A DNA stretch of 58,174 nt, taken from the NCBI GenBank assembly GCA_017474235.1, contig JAFVIB010000023.1, forward strand, positions 1 through 58,174, in the 5' to 3' direction. Positions 7,154 through 15,954 of this stretch are shown here, one piece after another. A model generated the notes under the pieces. It saw only the letters and a program-made list of their open reading frames with translations. It was not told the DNA's origin and ran no database searches. Each line of letters opens with the position of its first letter. Position 1 is the stretch's first letter. The translations under genes were made by a program, and so were the position numbers. This DNA is from Alistipes sp. (GTDB taxonomy: Bacteria > Bacteroidota > Bacteroidia > Bacteroidales > Rikenellaceae).

Positions 7154-9172
7154 CTATATTATCAGTCGTCCCAAATGGTTTGATAGGGTAACTTTGAGCT
7201 TGTTCATATTGTTTAGCTCCTGCATAATCTCCAACTGCTCATCTTCTGTCTGACACCTCTCTAAGGCTGCATTAAGTTCGGCTATGCGACCCATGACAGT
7301 CTTTGACTTGTAAAGCCAAAAGAGCTTCGGAATACCCGTTGCAAGCATATCCGACTCAGAGAGGGCGCGCATCTCTTTCTGAGACCAAATATTGCTCTCA
7401 ATGTAGTTGTCATCCATCGTAAGTATATCTACGGCAATAGAGCATACAGCCGGATCGGGGTTGTTTACAATCTCTGCCTGACTCGGATACTCGCCTTTGG
7501 CAAGAGCCTCTCGGAAGATGGTGAGAATCTTGTTATATACAGGGTCTTTGAACTCCATGCCGTCATTGTCAAACTGCTCGATAATCTCCTGCGCAACATT
7601 CATCTCAATAATAGTACCGCTCTCCATAACCTCGTAATTATGGTCGCCAAACTTGAGAAGATAGTAGAGAATTTCGCGCTCAAGTGTCTGCGTAGATGCA
7701 ACTAACGGCATCTCGCCAAAACTCTGCTCTGCCTCCTCGGCATTTGTTATCGGCTGCTGACGGTTGTAGCCCCCGTAGCCGTTATTGTAACCTCTGTTCT
7801 CGCGGTTTATCTGTTGCTGTTGGCGATTTATGAACGCCATAGCCTCATTGTCGCCTAACGACATCATACGGTATCGCGCCACCTCGCCAATGAGCATATT
7901 ATTGTCCACATCCATAATCCTCGAACACTCCTTGATAAAGAGTGAACGCTGAATGGCGTCAGGAATTTGAGCTATGGATTGAACCATATCTTTGGTTACG
8001 GCAGAACGCTTTATAGGGTCATTGGCAGCCTCGCGAAGCAGTAACTCAGCCTTGAATGTGATAAAGTTCTGCGCATTCTGCGATATGTAGTTCTGCACCT
8101 CTGCTGCGCTGTGTGAGCGAGCAAATGAGTCGGGGTCATCCCCATCGGGAAGCAGTACTACGCGCACATTCATACCTTCGCGCAGCACAAGGTCGATACC
8201 TCGCAGTGACGCCTTGATACCCGCAGCATCAGAGTCGTAAATAATGGTCAGATTGTTTGTAAAACGGCGAATGAGCCTTATCTGGTCAATGGTGAGCGAT
8301 GTTCCCGAAGAGGCTACAACATTCTCTACGCCCGCTTGGTGCATAGATATAACATCTGTATAGCCCTCGACCATAATGGCGTAGTCGGCTTGCTGAACAG
8401 CCTTCTTGGCAAAGTAGAGTCCGTAAAGCTCGTGAGACTTGTTGTAAACCTCGCTCTCAGGTGAGTTCTGATACTTCGCAACGCTCTTGTCGGTGCGCAT
8501 TGTTCGTCCACCAAAGCCGACAATACGACCCGAAATATTGTGGATAGGGAACATAACCCTTTCGCGGAAACGGTCATAGAGACGCCCGTCACTCTCACGC
8601 TTGATAGTAAGTCCTGTGCCAACCAAAAACTCCTCTTTGTAACCCGCCTTCAGAGCGTCTGTGGTCATCTTGTCGCCCTTGCTCGGACACATACCCAGTC
8701 CGAATTTGCGAATTGTAGCCTGCGAGAAACCGCGACTTGTGCGGAAATAGCTCATACCGACAGCCAAACCCTCCTCCTCATTCTCGTTCATATAACGGAT
8801 AAAGTAGTCGGCAATCCAGCTGTTGAGTGCAAACATACTCTCACGATTGTCATTGCGGCGAACATCCTCCTCGGTCATCTCCTTCTCGCGAACCTCGATG
8901 CCGTACTTCTTGGCAACAATCTTCAGAGCCTCGGGATAAGAGATGCTCTCGTGTTCCATAATGAATGTCACAGCATTGCCCGCCTTGCCACATCCGAAAC
9001 ACTTGAACAACCCCTTTGATGGCGATACGACAAACGATGGCGTCTTCTCGTTATGAAAAGGACAACACGCCTGAAAATTGGCTCCTTTGCGCTTGAGAGT
9101 GATGTAATCACTCACCACCTCGACAATATTGGCAGCCGATAGTATTCGCTCGACAGTATCACGATCAATCAT
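7154..9172 (-). CDS. dnaG: DNA primase
   Basis: A 672-residue primase that makes RNA primers at the replication fork with the DnaB helicase. The N-terminal zinc ribbon is clear (CCPFHNEKTPSF then FKCFGCGKAGN). The catalytic TOPRIM domain shows VEGYTDVISMHQAG and the acidic IYDSDAAGIKA. The C-terminal helicase-binding region (about 450-672) begins after a Gln/Asn/Gly-rich linker. I chose ATG 9172 (MIDRDTVERIL), as in the family, over the upstream GTG at 9190, because the GTG codon lies across the promoter -7 box. The promoter sits only 6 bases from this ATG, so the mRNA is probably leaderless. Confidence 0.97.
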   Translation of the reverse strand: MIDRDTVERILSAANIVEVVSDYITLKRKGANFQACCPFHNEKTPSFVVSPSKGLFKCFGCGKAGNAVTFIMEHESISYPEALKIVAKKYGIEVREKEMTEEDVRRNDNRESMFALNSWIADYFIRYMNENEEEGLAVGMSYFRTSRGFSQATIRKFGLGMCPSKGDKMTTDALKAGYKEEFLVGTGLTIKRESDGRLYDRFRERVMFPIHNISGRIVGFGGRTMRTDKSVAKYQNSPESEVYNKSHELYGLYFAKKAVQQADYAIMVEGYTDVISMHQAGVENVVASSGTSLTIDQIRLIRRFTNNLTIIYDSDAAGIKASLRGIDLVLREGMNVRVVLLPDGDDPDSFARSHSAAEVQNYISQNAQNFITFKAELLLREAANDPIKRSAVTKDMVQSIAQIPDAIQRSLFIKECSRIMDVDNNMLIGEVARYRMMSLGDNEAMAFINRQQQQINRENRGYNNGYGGYNRQQPITNAEEAEQSFGEMPLVASTQTLEREILYYLLKFGDHNYEVMESGTIIEMNVAQEIIEQFDNDGMEFKDPVYNKILTIFREALAKGEYPSQAEIVNNPDPAVCSIAVDILTMDDNYIESNIWSQKEMRALSESDMLATGIPKLFWLYKSKTVMGRIAELNAALERCQTEDEQLEIMQELNNMNKLKVTLSNHLGRLII

Positions 9173-9178
9173 AGTCTG

Positions 9179-9186
9179 CAAAGATA
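9179..9186 (-). promoter_or_regulatory. -7 box of the dnaG promoter
   Basis: TATCTTTG on the minus strand is a perfect TAnnTTTG. The dnaG ATG follows 6 bases later, where transcription would normally begin. No clear -33 TTG is seen. Confidence 0.65.
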
Positions 9187-9293
9187 ACACAAAAAGATGA
9201 AAGATAAAAGCAGTAGCAGAATTTTTGTATTTCGCAAGTCGAGAGATGATGTAGCTTTAGGTGTTGGATAGGTAGTGGAAATGCGGCAGTGTC

Positions 9294-9393
9294 GGATTGG
9301 CTACTACGCAGACAGAGGTCTGCTTCGTGACGCCCATCCATTCGCTGCCGCGGGCGTCCTTGCAAAGATTGAAAGTAGCTCTGCTACTTTTTT
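9294..9393. repeat. Three-hairpin repeat unit, copy 1
   Basis: A roughly 100-bp unit, about 96 percent identical to 9431-9530. It holds three hairpins: GCAGAC-AGAG-GTCTGC (9308-9323), GACGCCC/GGGCGTC (9329-9358, 16-base loop) and AAGTAG-CTCTG-CTACTT followed by a T run (ending 9393). The last resembles a plus-strand terminator. The start of the unit is GGATTGGCTAC. It lies in the dnaG/tRNA-Ser gap and belongs to no gene. Confidence 0.85.
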
Positions 9394-9430
9394 CAAGTCA
9401 TCGAGACAGGTTGTAATAATTAGTTAGCAG

Positions 9431-9530
9431 GGATTGGCTACTTCGCAGACTAAGGTCTGCTTCGTGACGCCCATCCATTCGCTGCCGCGGGCGTCCCTGC
9501 AAAGATTGAAAGTAGCTCTGCTACTTTTTT
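9431..9530. repeat. Three-hairpin repeat unit, copy 2
   Basis: The second copy of the unit at 9294-9393, offset by 137 bases. By eye the copies differ at four positions. Two are in the first hairpin loop (TAAG instead of AGAG) and the others are outside the paired arms, so all three stems are intact in both copies. It ends in CTACTTTTTTT. Confidence 0.85.
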
Positions 9531-9531
9531 T

Positions 9532-9585
9532 ATTTGTTGTAACAGCTCTTTAGTAAACAAGTTTACTCGACCTATTACAACAAAT
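9532..9585. other. Nested hairpin between repeat 2 and the tRNA-Ser terminator
   Basis: ATTTGTTGTAA (9532-9542) is exactly complementary to TTACAACAAAT (9575-9585). Inside it, AGTAAAC-AA-GTTTACT forms a second stem. It overlaps the T tail of the neighbouring repeat and the tail of the tRNA-Ser terminator. Its function is unknown. Confidence 0.6.
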
Positions 9586-9609
9586 AAAGCCTTGCAGATG
9601 CAAGGCTTT
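9580..9609 (-). terminator. Intrinsic terminator of tRNA-Ser
   Basis: On the minus strand AAAGCCTTGCA-TC-TGCAAGGCTTT (9586-9609) is followed by ATTTGTTG. It lies 10 bases beyond the tRNA-Ser 3' end. The trailer between tRNA and hairpin contains GCAAAGATTGAAAG, which also occurs in both repeat units on the other strand. Confidence 0.85.
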
Positions 9610-9618
9610 CAATCTTTG

Positions 9619-9705
9619 CGGAGGATACTGGATTCGAACCAGTGGATACCTTACGATATCGGCAGTTTAGCAAACTGCTGGTTTAAGCCACTCACCCAAC
9701 CCTCC
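9619..9705 (-). tRNA. tRNA-Ser (anticodon GCT)
   Basis: The 87-base minus-strand sequence folds as a type II tRNA. The acceptor is GGAGGGT with ATCCTCC. The anticodon stem is GCAGT/ACTGC around loop TTGCTAA, giving GCT, which reads AGC and AGT serine codons. The long variable arm CGATATCG... is typical of serine tRNAs. The T arm is ACTGG-TTCGAAT-CCAGT. CCA is not encoded. It has its own promoter and terminator. Confidence 0.97.
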
Positions 9706-9729
9706 GTACATCTTATTTTTAAGAGCGTA

Positions 9730-9760
9730 CAAAAGTAGTGGTTTTTTATTAATCTGCAAA
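9730..9760 (-). promoter_or_regulatory. Promoter of tRNA-Ser
   Basis: On the minus strand TTTG (9757-9760), a 19-base spacer and TACTTTTG (9730-9737) form a textbook Bacteroidota promoter about 25 bases before the tRNA 5' end. Confidence 0.85.
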
Positions 9761-9807
9761 ATTATTTGAGAAAAAATTTCAAAAATCCTTGTTGCGCGAT
9801 ATTTGCA

Positions 9808-9849
9808 CCTATTATAAATAGGAAATTTCAATAAGAATTTGTAACTTTG
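9808..9849 (+). promoter_or_regulatory. suf promoter with overlapping dyad
   Basis: TAACTTTG at 9842-9849 is a perfect -7 box 15 bases before the sufB ATG. No TTG is found at the -33 position; instead the palindrome CCTATT-ATA-AATAGG (9808-9822) sits there. The dyad is a candidate operator for an iron- or Fe-S-responsive regulator, which is inference only. Confidence 0.6.
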
Positions 9850-9864
9850 CACGAATTTACGACT

Positions 9865-11310
9865 ATGAAAGAGAATAATAACGATATTATAACTTCACTC
9901 GAATCAAAAGAGTACGAATACGGCTTTACTACCGACATTGAGACCGAAACTTTGCCAAAGGGTCTTAATGAGGGCATTGTGCGTGCCATTTCAGAGAAAA
10001 AGGGCGAGCCGGAGTGGATGATGGAGTACCGTCTGAAGGCTTTTCGCCATTGGCAGACTATGTCTCTGCCCACTTGGGCGCACCTCGATATTCCGGATAT
10101 TGATTTTCAGGATATTATCTACTATGCAGAGCCAAAGCCGAAGAAGAAACTCGGCTCTATGGACGAGGTTGATCCGGAGCTTAAACGCACATTTGACAAG
10201 CTCGGTATTCCTTTGGAGGAGCAGATGGCTCTTGCCGGTGTTGCGGTAGATGCTGTGATGGACTCAGTCTCTGTCAAGACCACTTTTCGTGAGACACTTG
10301 CCGAGAAGGGTATTATATTTTGCTCTATTTCGGAGGCTATTCGTGAGTATCCGGAGCTTGTTCGCAAATATTTAGGCTCGGTGGTTAGTTATGCCGACAA
10401 TTTCTACTCGGCACTCAATGCTGCTGTCTTTTCGGATGGTTCATTCTGTTATATCCCGAAGGGTGTGCGTTGCCCGATGGAGCTATCGACCTATTTCCGT
10501 ATCAATGCCAAGGGTACAGGTCAGTTTGAGCGCACACTTATTGTGGCAGATGAGGGCTCTTATGTGAGCTATCTTGAGGGTTGTACAGCCCCACAGCGCG
10601 ATGAAAATCAGCTCCACGCCGCAGTTGTTGAGATTGTTGTCGAGAATAATGCCGAGGTGAAGTACTCGACAGTGCAGAATTGGTACCCGGGCGATAAAGA
10701 GGGTAAGGGTGGAGTGTATAACTTTGTGACAAAGCGTGGTCTGTGTCGAGAGAATGCACGACTCTCGTGGACACAGGTAGAGACCGGCTCGGCAATTACT
10801 TGGAAATATCCGAGTTGTGTGCTTGCGGGCGATAACTCGGTGGGCGAGTTCTACTCTGTGGCTATGACAAATAACTATCAGCAGGCAGATACGGGTACGA
10901 AGATGATACATCTGGGTCGCAATACACGCTCGCGTATCGTCTCAAAGGGTATCTCGGCAGGTCGTAGCCAAAACTCATACAGAGGTCTTGTCAAGATTGC
11001 TCCGAAGGCTGAAAATGCCCGTAACTATTCGCAGTGTGACTCGCTGCTTATAGGCGATAAGTGCGGTGCTCATACCTTCCCGCATATTGATTGTCGCAAT
11101 AAGACGGCTATGCTGGAGCATGAGGCTACAACTTCGAAAATATCGGAGGATCAGCTCTTCTACTGCAATCAGCGCGGTATATCTACGGAGGATGCTGTGG
11201 GTCTGATTGTAAACGGATATGCCAAGGAGGTGCTGGCAAAGCTGCCGATGGAGTTTGCGGTAGAGGCTCAGAAACTTTTGGCAATTTCTCTTGAAGGTAG
11301 TGTCGGTTAG
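9865..11310 (+). CDS. sufB: Fe-S cluster assembly scaffold SufB
   Basis: A 481-residue core subunit of the SufBCD scaffold on which iron-sulfur clusters are built. The parallel beta-helix core includes [13 protein letters not shown] and [20 protein letters not shown]. The C-terminal region has [17 protein letters not shown] with the conserved Cys used for sulfur acceptance, and FYCNQRGIS near the end. Length is normal. I chose ATG 9865 because the open frame before it overlaps the -7 box. It is the first gene of the sufBCDS operon; no sufE, sufU or sufA is nearby. Confidence 0.97.
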   Translation: MKENNNDIITSLESKEYEYGFTTDIETETLPKGLNEGIVRAISEKKGEPEWMMEYRLKAFRHWQTMSLPTWAHLDIPDIDFQDIIYYAEPKPKKKLGSMDEVDPELKRTFDKLGIPLEEQMALAGVAVDAVMDSVSVKTTFRETLAEKGIIFCSISEAIREYPELVRKYLGSVVSYADNFYSALNAAVFSDGSFCYIPKGVRCPMELSTYFRINAKGTGQFERTLIVADEGSYVSYLEGCTAPQRDENQLHAAVVEIVVENNAEVKYSTVQNWYPGDKEGKGGVYNFVTKRGLCRENARLSWTQVETGSAITWKYPSCVLAGDNSVGEFYSVAMTNNYQQADTGTKMIHLGRNTRSRIVSKGISAGRSQNSYRGLVKIAPKAENARNYSQCDSLLIGDKCGAHTFPHIDCRNKTAMLEHEATTSKISEDQLFYCNQRGISTEDAVGLIVNGYAKEVLAKLPMEFAVEAQKLLAISLEGSVG

Positions 11311-11343
11311 CCTTTTGTTAAATTGGAAAAAATAGAACGATAT

Positions 11344-12096
11344 ATGTTAAAGGTTGAAAATTTACACGCCTCAGTTGGCGATAAAGAGATACTTCGAGGT
11401 ATAAACCTTGAGGTTAAGGCGGGTGAGGTACACGCTATAATGGGACCAAACGGTTCAGGAAAGAGTACGCTGGCATCCGTACTTGCGGGCAATGAGAAGT
11501 TTACGGTAACAGCCGGCGAGGTTACTTTTATGGGGGAGAATCTGCTTGAGCTTCCTATTGAGGAGCGCGCTCGCAAGGGTCTTTTCCTCGGCTTTCAGTA
11601 TCCGGTAGAGATTCCGGGTGTCTCGATGGCAAACTTTATGAAGATTGCCGTAAATGAGAAGCGTAAATATGAGGGTCTTGAGCCACTTACAGCAGCGGAG
11701 TTCCTGCGCCTTATGCGAGAGAAGAGTGCTGTAGTAGAGCTTGACAGCAAACTCACTGCGCGTGCAGTAAACGAGGGTTTCTCGGGTGGTGAGAAGAAGA
11801 AGAACGAGATTTTCCAGATGGCTATGCTTGAGCCTAAACTCTCTATTCTCGATGAGACCGATTCGGGTCTTGATATTGACGCGCTGAGAATAGTTGCTAC
11901 GGGCGTTACAAGACTCAAAACTGCCGAGAATGCAACGGTTGTGATTACCCACTATCAGCGTCTGCTTGACTATATTGTTCCTGACTTTGTGCATGTGCTT
12001 TACAAGGGCAGAATAATCTATTCGGGAGATAAGTCGCTGGCTCTCAAGCTCGAGAAGGAGGGTTACGATTGGCTGATTAACGATTATAAGGAGTAG
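11344..12096 (+). CDS. sufC: Fe-S assembly ATPase SufC
   Basis: A 250-residue ABC-type ATPase that energises the SufBCD scaffold in the cytoplasm. Walker A is GPNGSGKST, the signature is FSGGEKKKNEI, and Walker B plus catalytic Glu appear as LSILDETDSGLD, all typical of SufC. I chose ATG 11344 (MLKVENLHAS); an upstream TTG at 11323 would add seven residues that the family lacks. It starts 33 bases after sufB and is followed after 1 base by sufD. Confidence 0.97.
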   Translation: MLKVENLHASVGDKEILRGINLEVKAGEVHAIMGPNGSGKSTLASVLAGNEKFTVTAGEVTFMGENLLELPIEERARKGLFLGFQYPVEIPGVSMANFMKIAVNEKRKYEGLEPLTAAEFLRLMREKSAVVELDSKLTARAVNEGFSGGEKKKNEIFQMAMLEPKLSILDETDSGLDIDALRIVATGVTRLKTAENATVVITHYQRLLDYIVPDFVHVLYKGRIIYSGDKSLALKLEKEGYDWLINDYKE

Positions 12097-12097
12097 T

Positions 12098-12919
12098 ATG
12101 ACTATCGAACAGATGATAGAGTCGGGGGCTTTGAGGCTCTTTGAGGGTGGTGTGATAGATGGTAGTGTCGATACATCACTGCCGCTTATTGCGCTCAATG
12201 CAAAACGCCTCAATGCAAAGGTTGCAGAGGGTCTGTCTGTGCGACTTGTTGTTGCATATACAGAGTCTTGTCAGTCGGTTGTGGAGATAGATATTGCTCA
12301 AGGTGCATCGGTAGAGATTGTAGAGGTATATTTGGCAGATAGTTATGCCAATATCACAATAAATCAGGCTGAGGACTCTCAATGTAAGACCCTCTCGGCT
12401 CTGTTGAGTAGCTCAAATGCTACATACACATATCAGCTGAATGGTCGCAATGCCTCAAATACCTTTGATGGGCTGTTTATAGCAATAGGAGCTGACCACG
12501 CAACACTAAATCTCACTACGCGCCATCTTGTGTCGGACTGTGCAAGTCGCTCGCTCATTAAGGGTGTCTCGGCAGACCGTGCTACGGGAGAGTTCCACGG
12601 GCTTGTATATGTTGCACCGGATGCGCAGCGAACAGATGCACAGCAGCAGAATCGAAATATAGAGTTAGATAACTCTCATATTGTTGCACTGCCGCAGTTG
12701 GAGATATATGCCGATGATGTTCGTTGTTCACACGGCTCTACGGTTGGCTATTCAGATGCAGAGGCTATATTCTATATGCGTCAGAGGGGCATTAGTGAGG
12801 CTGATGCTCGTCGTTTGCAGATTGAGGGCTTTGTGCAGGATGTGGTGTCGCGTTGCAATGTAGAGCCTGTATGTTGCCTTGTTGCGGAGGCTGTAACAGA
12901 TAAATTGTCAAAGATATAA
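12098..12919 (+). CDS. sufD: Fe-S assembly protein SufD, short form
   Basis: A 273-residue SufD, the partner of SufB in the SufBC2D scaffold. The beta-helix core and C-terminal part are recognisable: TGEFHGLVYVAPDAQRTDAQQQ, then ADDVRCSHGSTVG with the conserved His of the SufB-SufD cluster interface, then FYMRQRGIS. The family is usually about 400-450 residues, so this copy lacks most of the N-terminal helical region and starts close to the beta-helix. Its frame is intact and its operon place is normal, so it is probably functional. Its stop TAA shares a base with the sufS ATG, which suggests translational coupling. Confidence 0.9.
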   Translation: MTIEQMIESGALRLFEGGVIDGSVDTSLPLIALNAKRLNAKVAEGLSVRLVVAYTESCQSVVEIDIAQGASVEIVEVYLADSYANITINQAEDSQCKTLSALLSSSNATYTYQLNGRNASNTFDGLFIAIGADHATLNLTTRHLVSDCASRSLIKGVSADRATGEFHGLVYVAPDAQRTDAQQQNRNIELDNSHIVALPQLEIYADDVRCSHGSTVGYSDAEAIFYMRQRGISEADARRLQIEGFVQDVVSRCNVEPVCCLVAEAVTDKLSKI

Positions 12920-14139
12920 TGGCTTTTGATGTAGAAAATATCCGTAGAGATTTTCCTCTACTTACCCAAACGGTCTATGGTAAGCCGCTTGTATATCTTG
13001 ATAGCGGAGCTACGGCGCAGAAACCGTTGTCTGTCATCGAGCGTGAGGCGGAGCTTTACAAGAGCCTCAATGCCAATATTCACAGGGGAGTACACCACCT
13101 CTCTGACCGTATGACGGCTCTCTATGAGCAGGCAAGAGTTGCTGTGCGTGAATTTATCGGTGCAGCAAAGAGTGAGGAGATTATCTTTACGGCAGGAGCA
13201 ACTGCATCTATAAATCTTGTGGCTTATAGTTGGTCAGAACGCTTCCTTAGCAGTGGCGATAATATCGTTATAAGCCACATTGAGCACCACTCCAATATCG
13301 TGCCGTGGCAGCTTGCAGCCCAGCGTAAGGGGGCAGAGCTGCGTGTGATTCCGGTAGATGATAGCGGAGAGTTGATGCTCGATGCTCTCGATACAATTAT
13401 CGACAGCCGAACAAAGATGGTCGCTGTTACTCAGGCATCAAATACACTCGGCACGCGTCCCGACTTGAAACGAATTATTGCAGCAGCGCACGCTGTGGGT
13501 GCAGTGGTGCTGGTTGATGGATGTCAAGGCGTGGTACACGGTGGGGTAGATGTTGCAGATTTGGATTGTGATTTTTACGCCTTCTCGGGTCATAAACTCT
13601 ATGCACCAACGGGTATAGGTGTGCTCTATGGCAAGAGTAGTCTGCTCGATGCTATGCCACCATTTATGGGTGGTGGAGATATGGTGGATAAAGTTACATT
13701 TGAAAAGACCACTTTTGCACCTCTGCCACTTAAGTTTGAGGCGGGAACTGCAAACTTTGTGGGGGCTGTGTCGCTCGCTGAGGCTATTGCCTATCTGCGA
13801 CAATTCTCTGAGGAGGATATTGCGAGCCACGAGCATAATTTGCTCACTTATGCAACTGAGCAACTCTCTGCAATAGAGGGTCTTACAATATACGGCACAA
13901 CTGCTGATAAAGCTCCGATTGTCAGCTTCAATGTTGAGGGCTGTGACCACTACGATATAGGAATGATTCTCGATAAGATGGGTATTGCCATCCGTACGGG
14001 TCACCACTGCGCACAGCCTACAATGGAGCGTTTCAGGGTGAATGGTATGTGCCGAGCTTCATTTGGTTTGTATAACACAACTGCCGATATAGATGCTCTT
14101 GCCAAGGGTGTTGAGCGTGCAGTTAAAATGTTGAGATAG
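12919..14139 (+). CDS. sufS: Cysteine desulfurase SufS
   Basis: A 406-residue PLP enzyme that removes sulfur from L-cysteine as a persulfide and supplies it to SufB. The PLP lysine lies in FSGHKLYAPTGIG, the catalytic Cys in RTGHHCAQP, and the cofactor-binding His in SHIEHHSNIVPW. The first residues (FDVENIRRDFPLL) match group II desulfurases. A SufE or SufU activator would be expected but is not in this window. It overlaps sufD by one base; tmk begins 2 bases after its stop. Confidence 0.97.
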   Translation: MAFDVENIRRDFPLLTQTVYGKPLVYLDSGATAQKPLSVIEREAELYKSLNANIHRGVHHLSDRMTALYEQARVAVREFIGAAKSEEIIFTAGATASINLVAYSWSERFLSSGDNIVISHIEHHSNIVPWQLAAQRKGAELRVIPVDDSGELMLDALDTIIDSRTKMVAVTQASNTLGTRPDLKRIIAAAHAVGAVVLVDGCQGVVHGGVDVADLDCDFYAFSGHKLYAPTGIGVLYGKSSLLDAMPPFMGGGDMVDKVTFEKTTFAPLPLKFEAGTANFVGAVSLAEAIAYLRQFSEEDIASHEHNLLTYATEQLSAIEGLTIYGTTADKAPIVSFNVEGCDHYDIGMILDKMGIAIRTGHHCAQPTMERFRVNGMCRASFGLYNTTADIDALAKGVERAVKMLR

Positions 14140-14141
14140 AG

Positions 14142-14828
14142 ATGTTTATAGTTCTTGAAGGACTTGATGGTGCAGGTAAGAGTACGCAGATTAAGAGACT
14201 GCGCCAACTACTTGCTGACAGAGGTATTGAGAGTGAGTATGTTCATTTTCCGCGCTTTGACTCGCCGGTATTTGGAGAGCTTATAGCTCGCTTTTTGAGG
14301 GGAGAGTTGGGTAGCGTAGAGAGTGTTGATCCATATATTGTCGCTCTCCTTTTTGCGGGAGATAGAGCAGATATGGCTCCCCAAATTCGTAGCTGGCAGA
14401 GTGAAGGTAAGGTGGTTATTGTCGATAGATATGTCTATTCGAATATCGGCTACCAATGTGCCAAGTTGGCAACCGCTGAAGAGCGTATGCGCCTGAAAGA
14501 GTGGATTTTAGCCACCGAGTATGGCTACTATAATATTCCGAAGCCTGATATATCGCTCTTTTTGGATGTGCCCTTTGCCTTTACAGCCAAGTCGCTCACC
14601 GAGCAGCGCAGTGGCGATGATAGGGCATACCTGAATGGCGAGAAGGATATCCACGAGTCGTCGCTCGATTTGCAACAGATGGTGCGTAGCGTCTATCTTG
14701 AGGCTGCAAAGAGTGATGAGGCACTCAAAGTGATAGATTGCAGCAATGCCGAGGGTGGTATGGATACCCCTGACGGTATTTTTGCCCGCATAGAAGAGGT
14801 TGTAACTCCACTATTGAACAAACTTTAG
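14142..14828 (+). CDS. tmk: Thymidylate kinase
   Basis: A 228-residue kinase that converts dTMP to dTDP for DNA synthesis. The P-loop is GLDGAGKST at about residues 7-15, the DR(Y/H) motif is VDRYVYSNIGYQ, and a lid-like segment follows (TEQRSGDDRAYL). At 228 residues it is a little longer than the E. coli enzyme. The gene is tightly packed between sufS (2 bases) and the BT_3928-like gene (4 bases), so it is probably read from the suf promoter. Confidence 0.93.
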   Translation: MFIVLEGLDGAGKSTQIKRLRQLLADRGIESEYVHFPRFDSPVFGELIARFLRGELGSVESVDPYIVALLFAGDRADMAPQIRSWQSEGKVVIVDRYVYSNIGYQCAKLATAEERMRLKEWILATEYGYYNIPKPDISLFLDVPFAFTAKSLTEQRSGDDRAYLNGEKDIHESSLDLQQMVRSVYLEAAKSDEALKVIDCSNAEGGMDTPDGIFARIEEVVTPLLNKL

Positions 14829-14832
14829 TCAG

Positions 14833-15954
14833 ATGAACAACATCCCACTTAGAAACCGCCGCTCATTTCGCCTATTTACACACTTCTGTCGTGTAATAGT
14901 TGCTATTACATTTATCTTCTCCGGAGCCGTAAAGTCTATGGATCCGTGGGGCACGGCACTTAGTGTGAATAACTATCTGGTAACATACGGTCTTGAGTTC
15001 TTCAAGCCGATTGTTATGATATTCTCTATATGGCTGTGTGGTGCGGAGCTGATGATGGGTTGTATGCTCCTCTTCAAGGTCCGAATTCGTATGTGTTCGA
15101 CCTTTGCCACCGTGTCGATGATATTCTTTACCATCCTCACCTTCTTAAGTGCAACGGTTATGCCTGTGGAGGATTGCGGATGCTTTGGCGATGTTATCAA
15201 ACTTACGCCGATGCAGTCGTTTATCAAAAATCTGATACTCCTGCCACTTATCCTTGTCGTTTGGTGGCGTTATAAGCCGGATAGAATGTTTGCCTTCTCG
15301 CGCTTGGAGTTCGCCCTCGCAGTCCTCTTCTGCTGCTTCAGTATGGGCGTGGGTACATACTGCTACTACCACTTGCCTCCTGTGGATTTGCTCCCCTATA
15401 AGGTGGGTACAAATATCGCACACGCAATGGATGAGGCGCGTAACCGCCAACAGCAGAGCGAGGTGGTGCTTGTCTATCGTAATCGCCGCACCGGTAAGCT
15501 GCGCGAGTTCTCACTCGACGATAAGGCGTGGCATAACGAGAACCGCTGGGAGTGGGTCGATACCCGTGTATTGTCTGATAATGCCGACCGCGTAGAGCCG
15601 ATGATTTTGGAGTTCTATATCTCCGATGAACAGGGTGAGGTTACAGATAGCCTCCTCTCTATCAAAGGCAACCTCTATATCCTCTGCGTAACCAACCGCA
15701 ATAAAATCAGCCATAAGTGCGAGCAACGCCTACGCTCGGTAGTGGAGCGGGCAGCCGAGGAGCAGGCACCTGTTATCTGCCTTACCCCTGAGCCTATCAC
15801 CCGCCCAACATACCATTCGTTTGCCGACAGCAAGCAAGTCCGTTGTTACAATATCGATTCCAAAACCCTGAAAACAATGCTTCGCGCGAATACGGGACTT
15901 GTGGTTCTTACTGACGGCATAATTACGCGAAAATCTAACTGCACAGATATTTGA
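14833..15954 (+). CDS. BT_3928-like DoxX/MauE-type membrane protein
   Basis: A 373-residue protein. Residues 1-150 form four hydrophobic segments of the DoxX/MauE type, including FSGAVKSMDPWGTA and a cysteine motif EDCGCFGD at the end of a helix. A short fifth hydrophobic segment (about 158-178) leads to a C-terminal periplasmic domain (about 185-373) without a clear catalytic motif. Such proteins are widespread in Bacteroidales. The Cys-Gly-Cys site suggests a redox or disulfide task, which is inference. It is the last gene of the suf-tmk run, and its stop codon lies inside the left arm of the giant hairpin element at 15949. Confidence 0.75.
   Translation: MNNIPLRNRRSFRLFTHFCRVIVAITFIFSGAVKSMDPWGTALSVNNYLVTYGLEFFKPIVMIFSIWLCGAELMMGCMLLFKVRIRMCSTFATVSMIFFTILTFLSATVMPVEDCGCFGDVIKLTPMQSFIKNLILLPLILVVWWRYKPDRMFAFSRLEFALAVLFCCFSMGVGTYCYYHLPPVDLLPYKVGTNIAHAMDEARNRQQQSEVVLVYRNRRTGKLREFSLDDKAWHNENRWEWVDTRVLSDNADRVEPMILEFYISDEQGEVTDSLLSIKGNLYILCVTNRNKISHKCEQRLRSVVERAAEEQAPVICLTPEPITRPTYHSFADSKQVRCYNIDSKTLKTMLRANTGLVVLTDGIITRKSNCTDI

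Noticed and set aside
7065-7253. Small plus-strand frame between uvrB and dnaG
   Set aside because: It overlaps the end of dnaG and has only chance composition, although a -7 box lies just upstream.
9165-9365. Minus-strand frame containing MDGRHEADL
   Set aside because: It runs from the repeat unit into the dnaG promoter and start. The peptide-like look comes from the GC-rich hairpin of the repeat.
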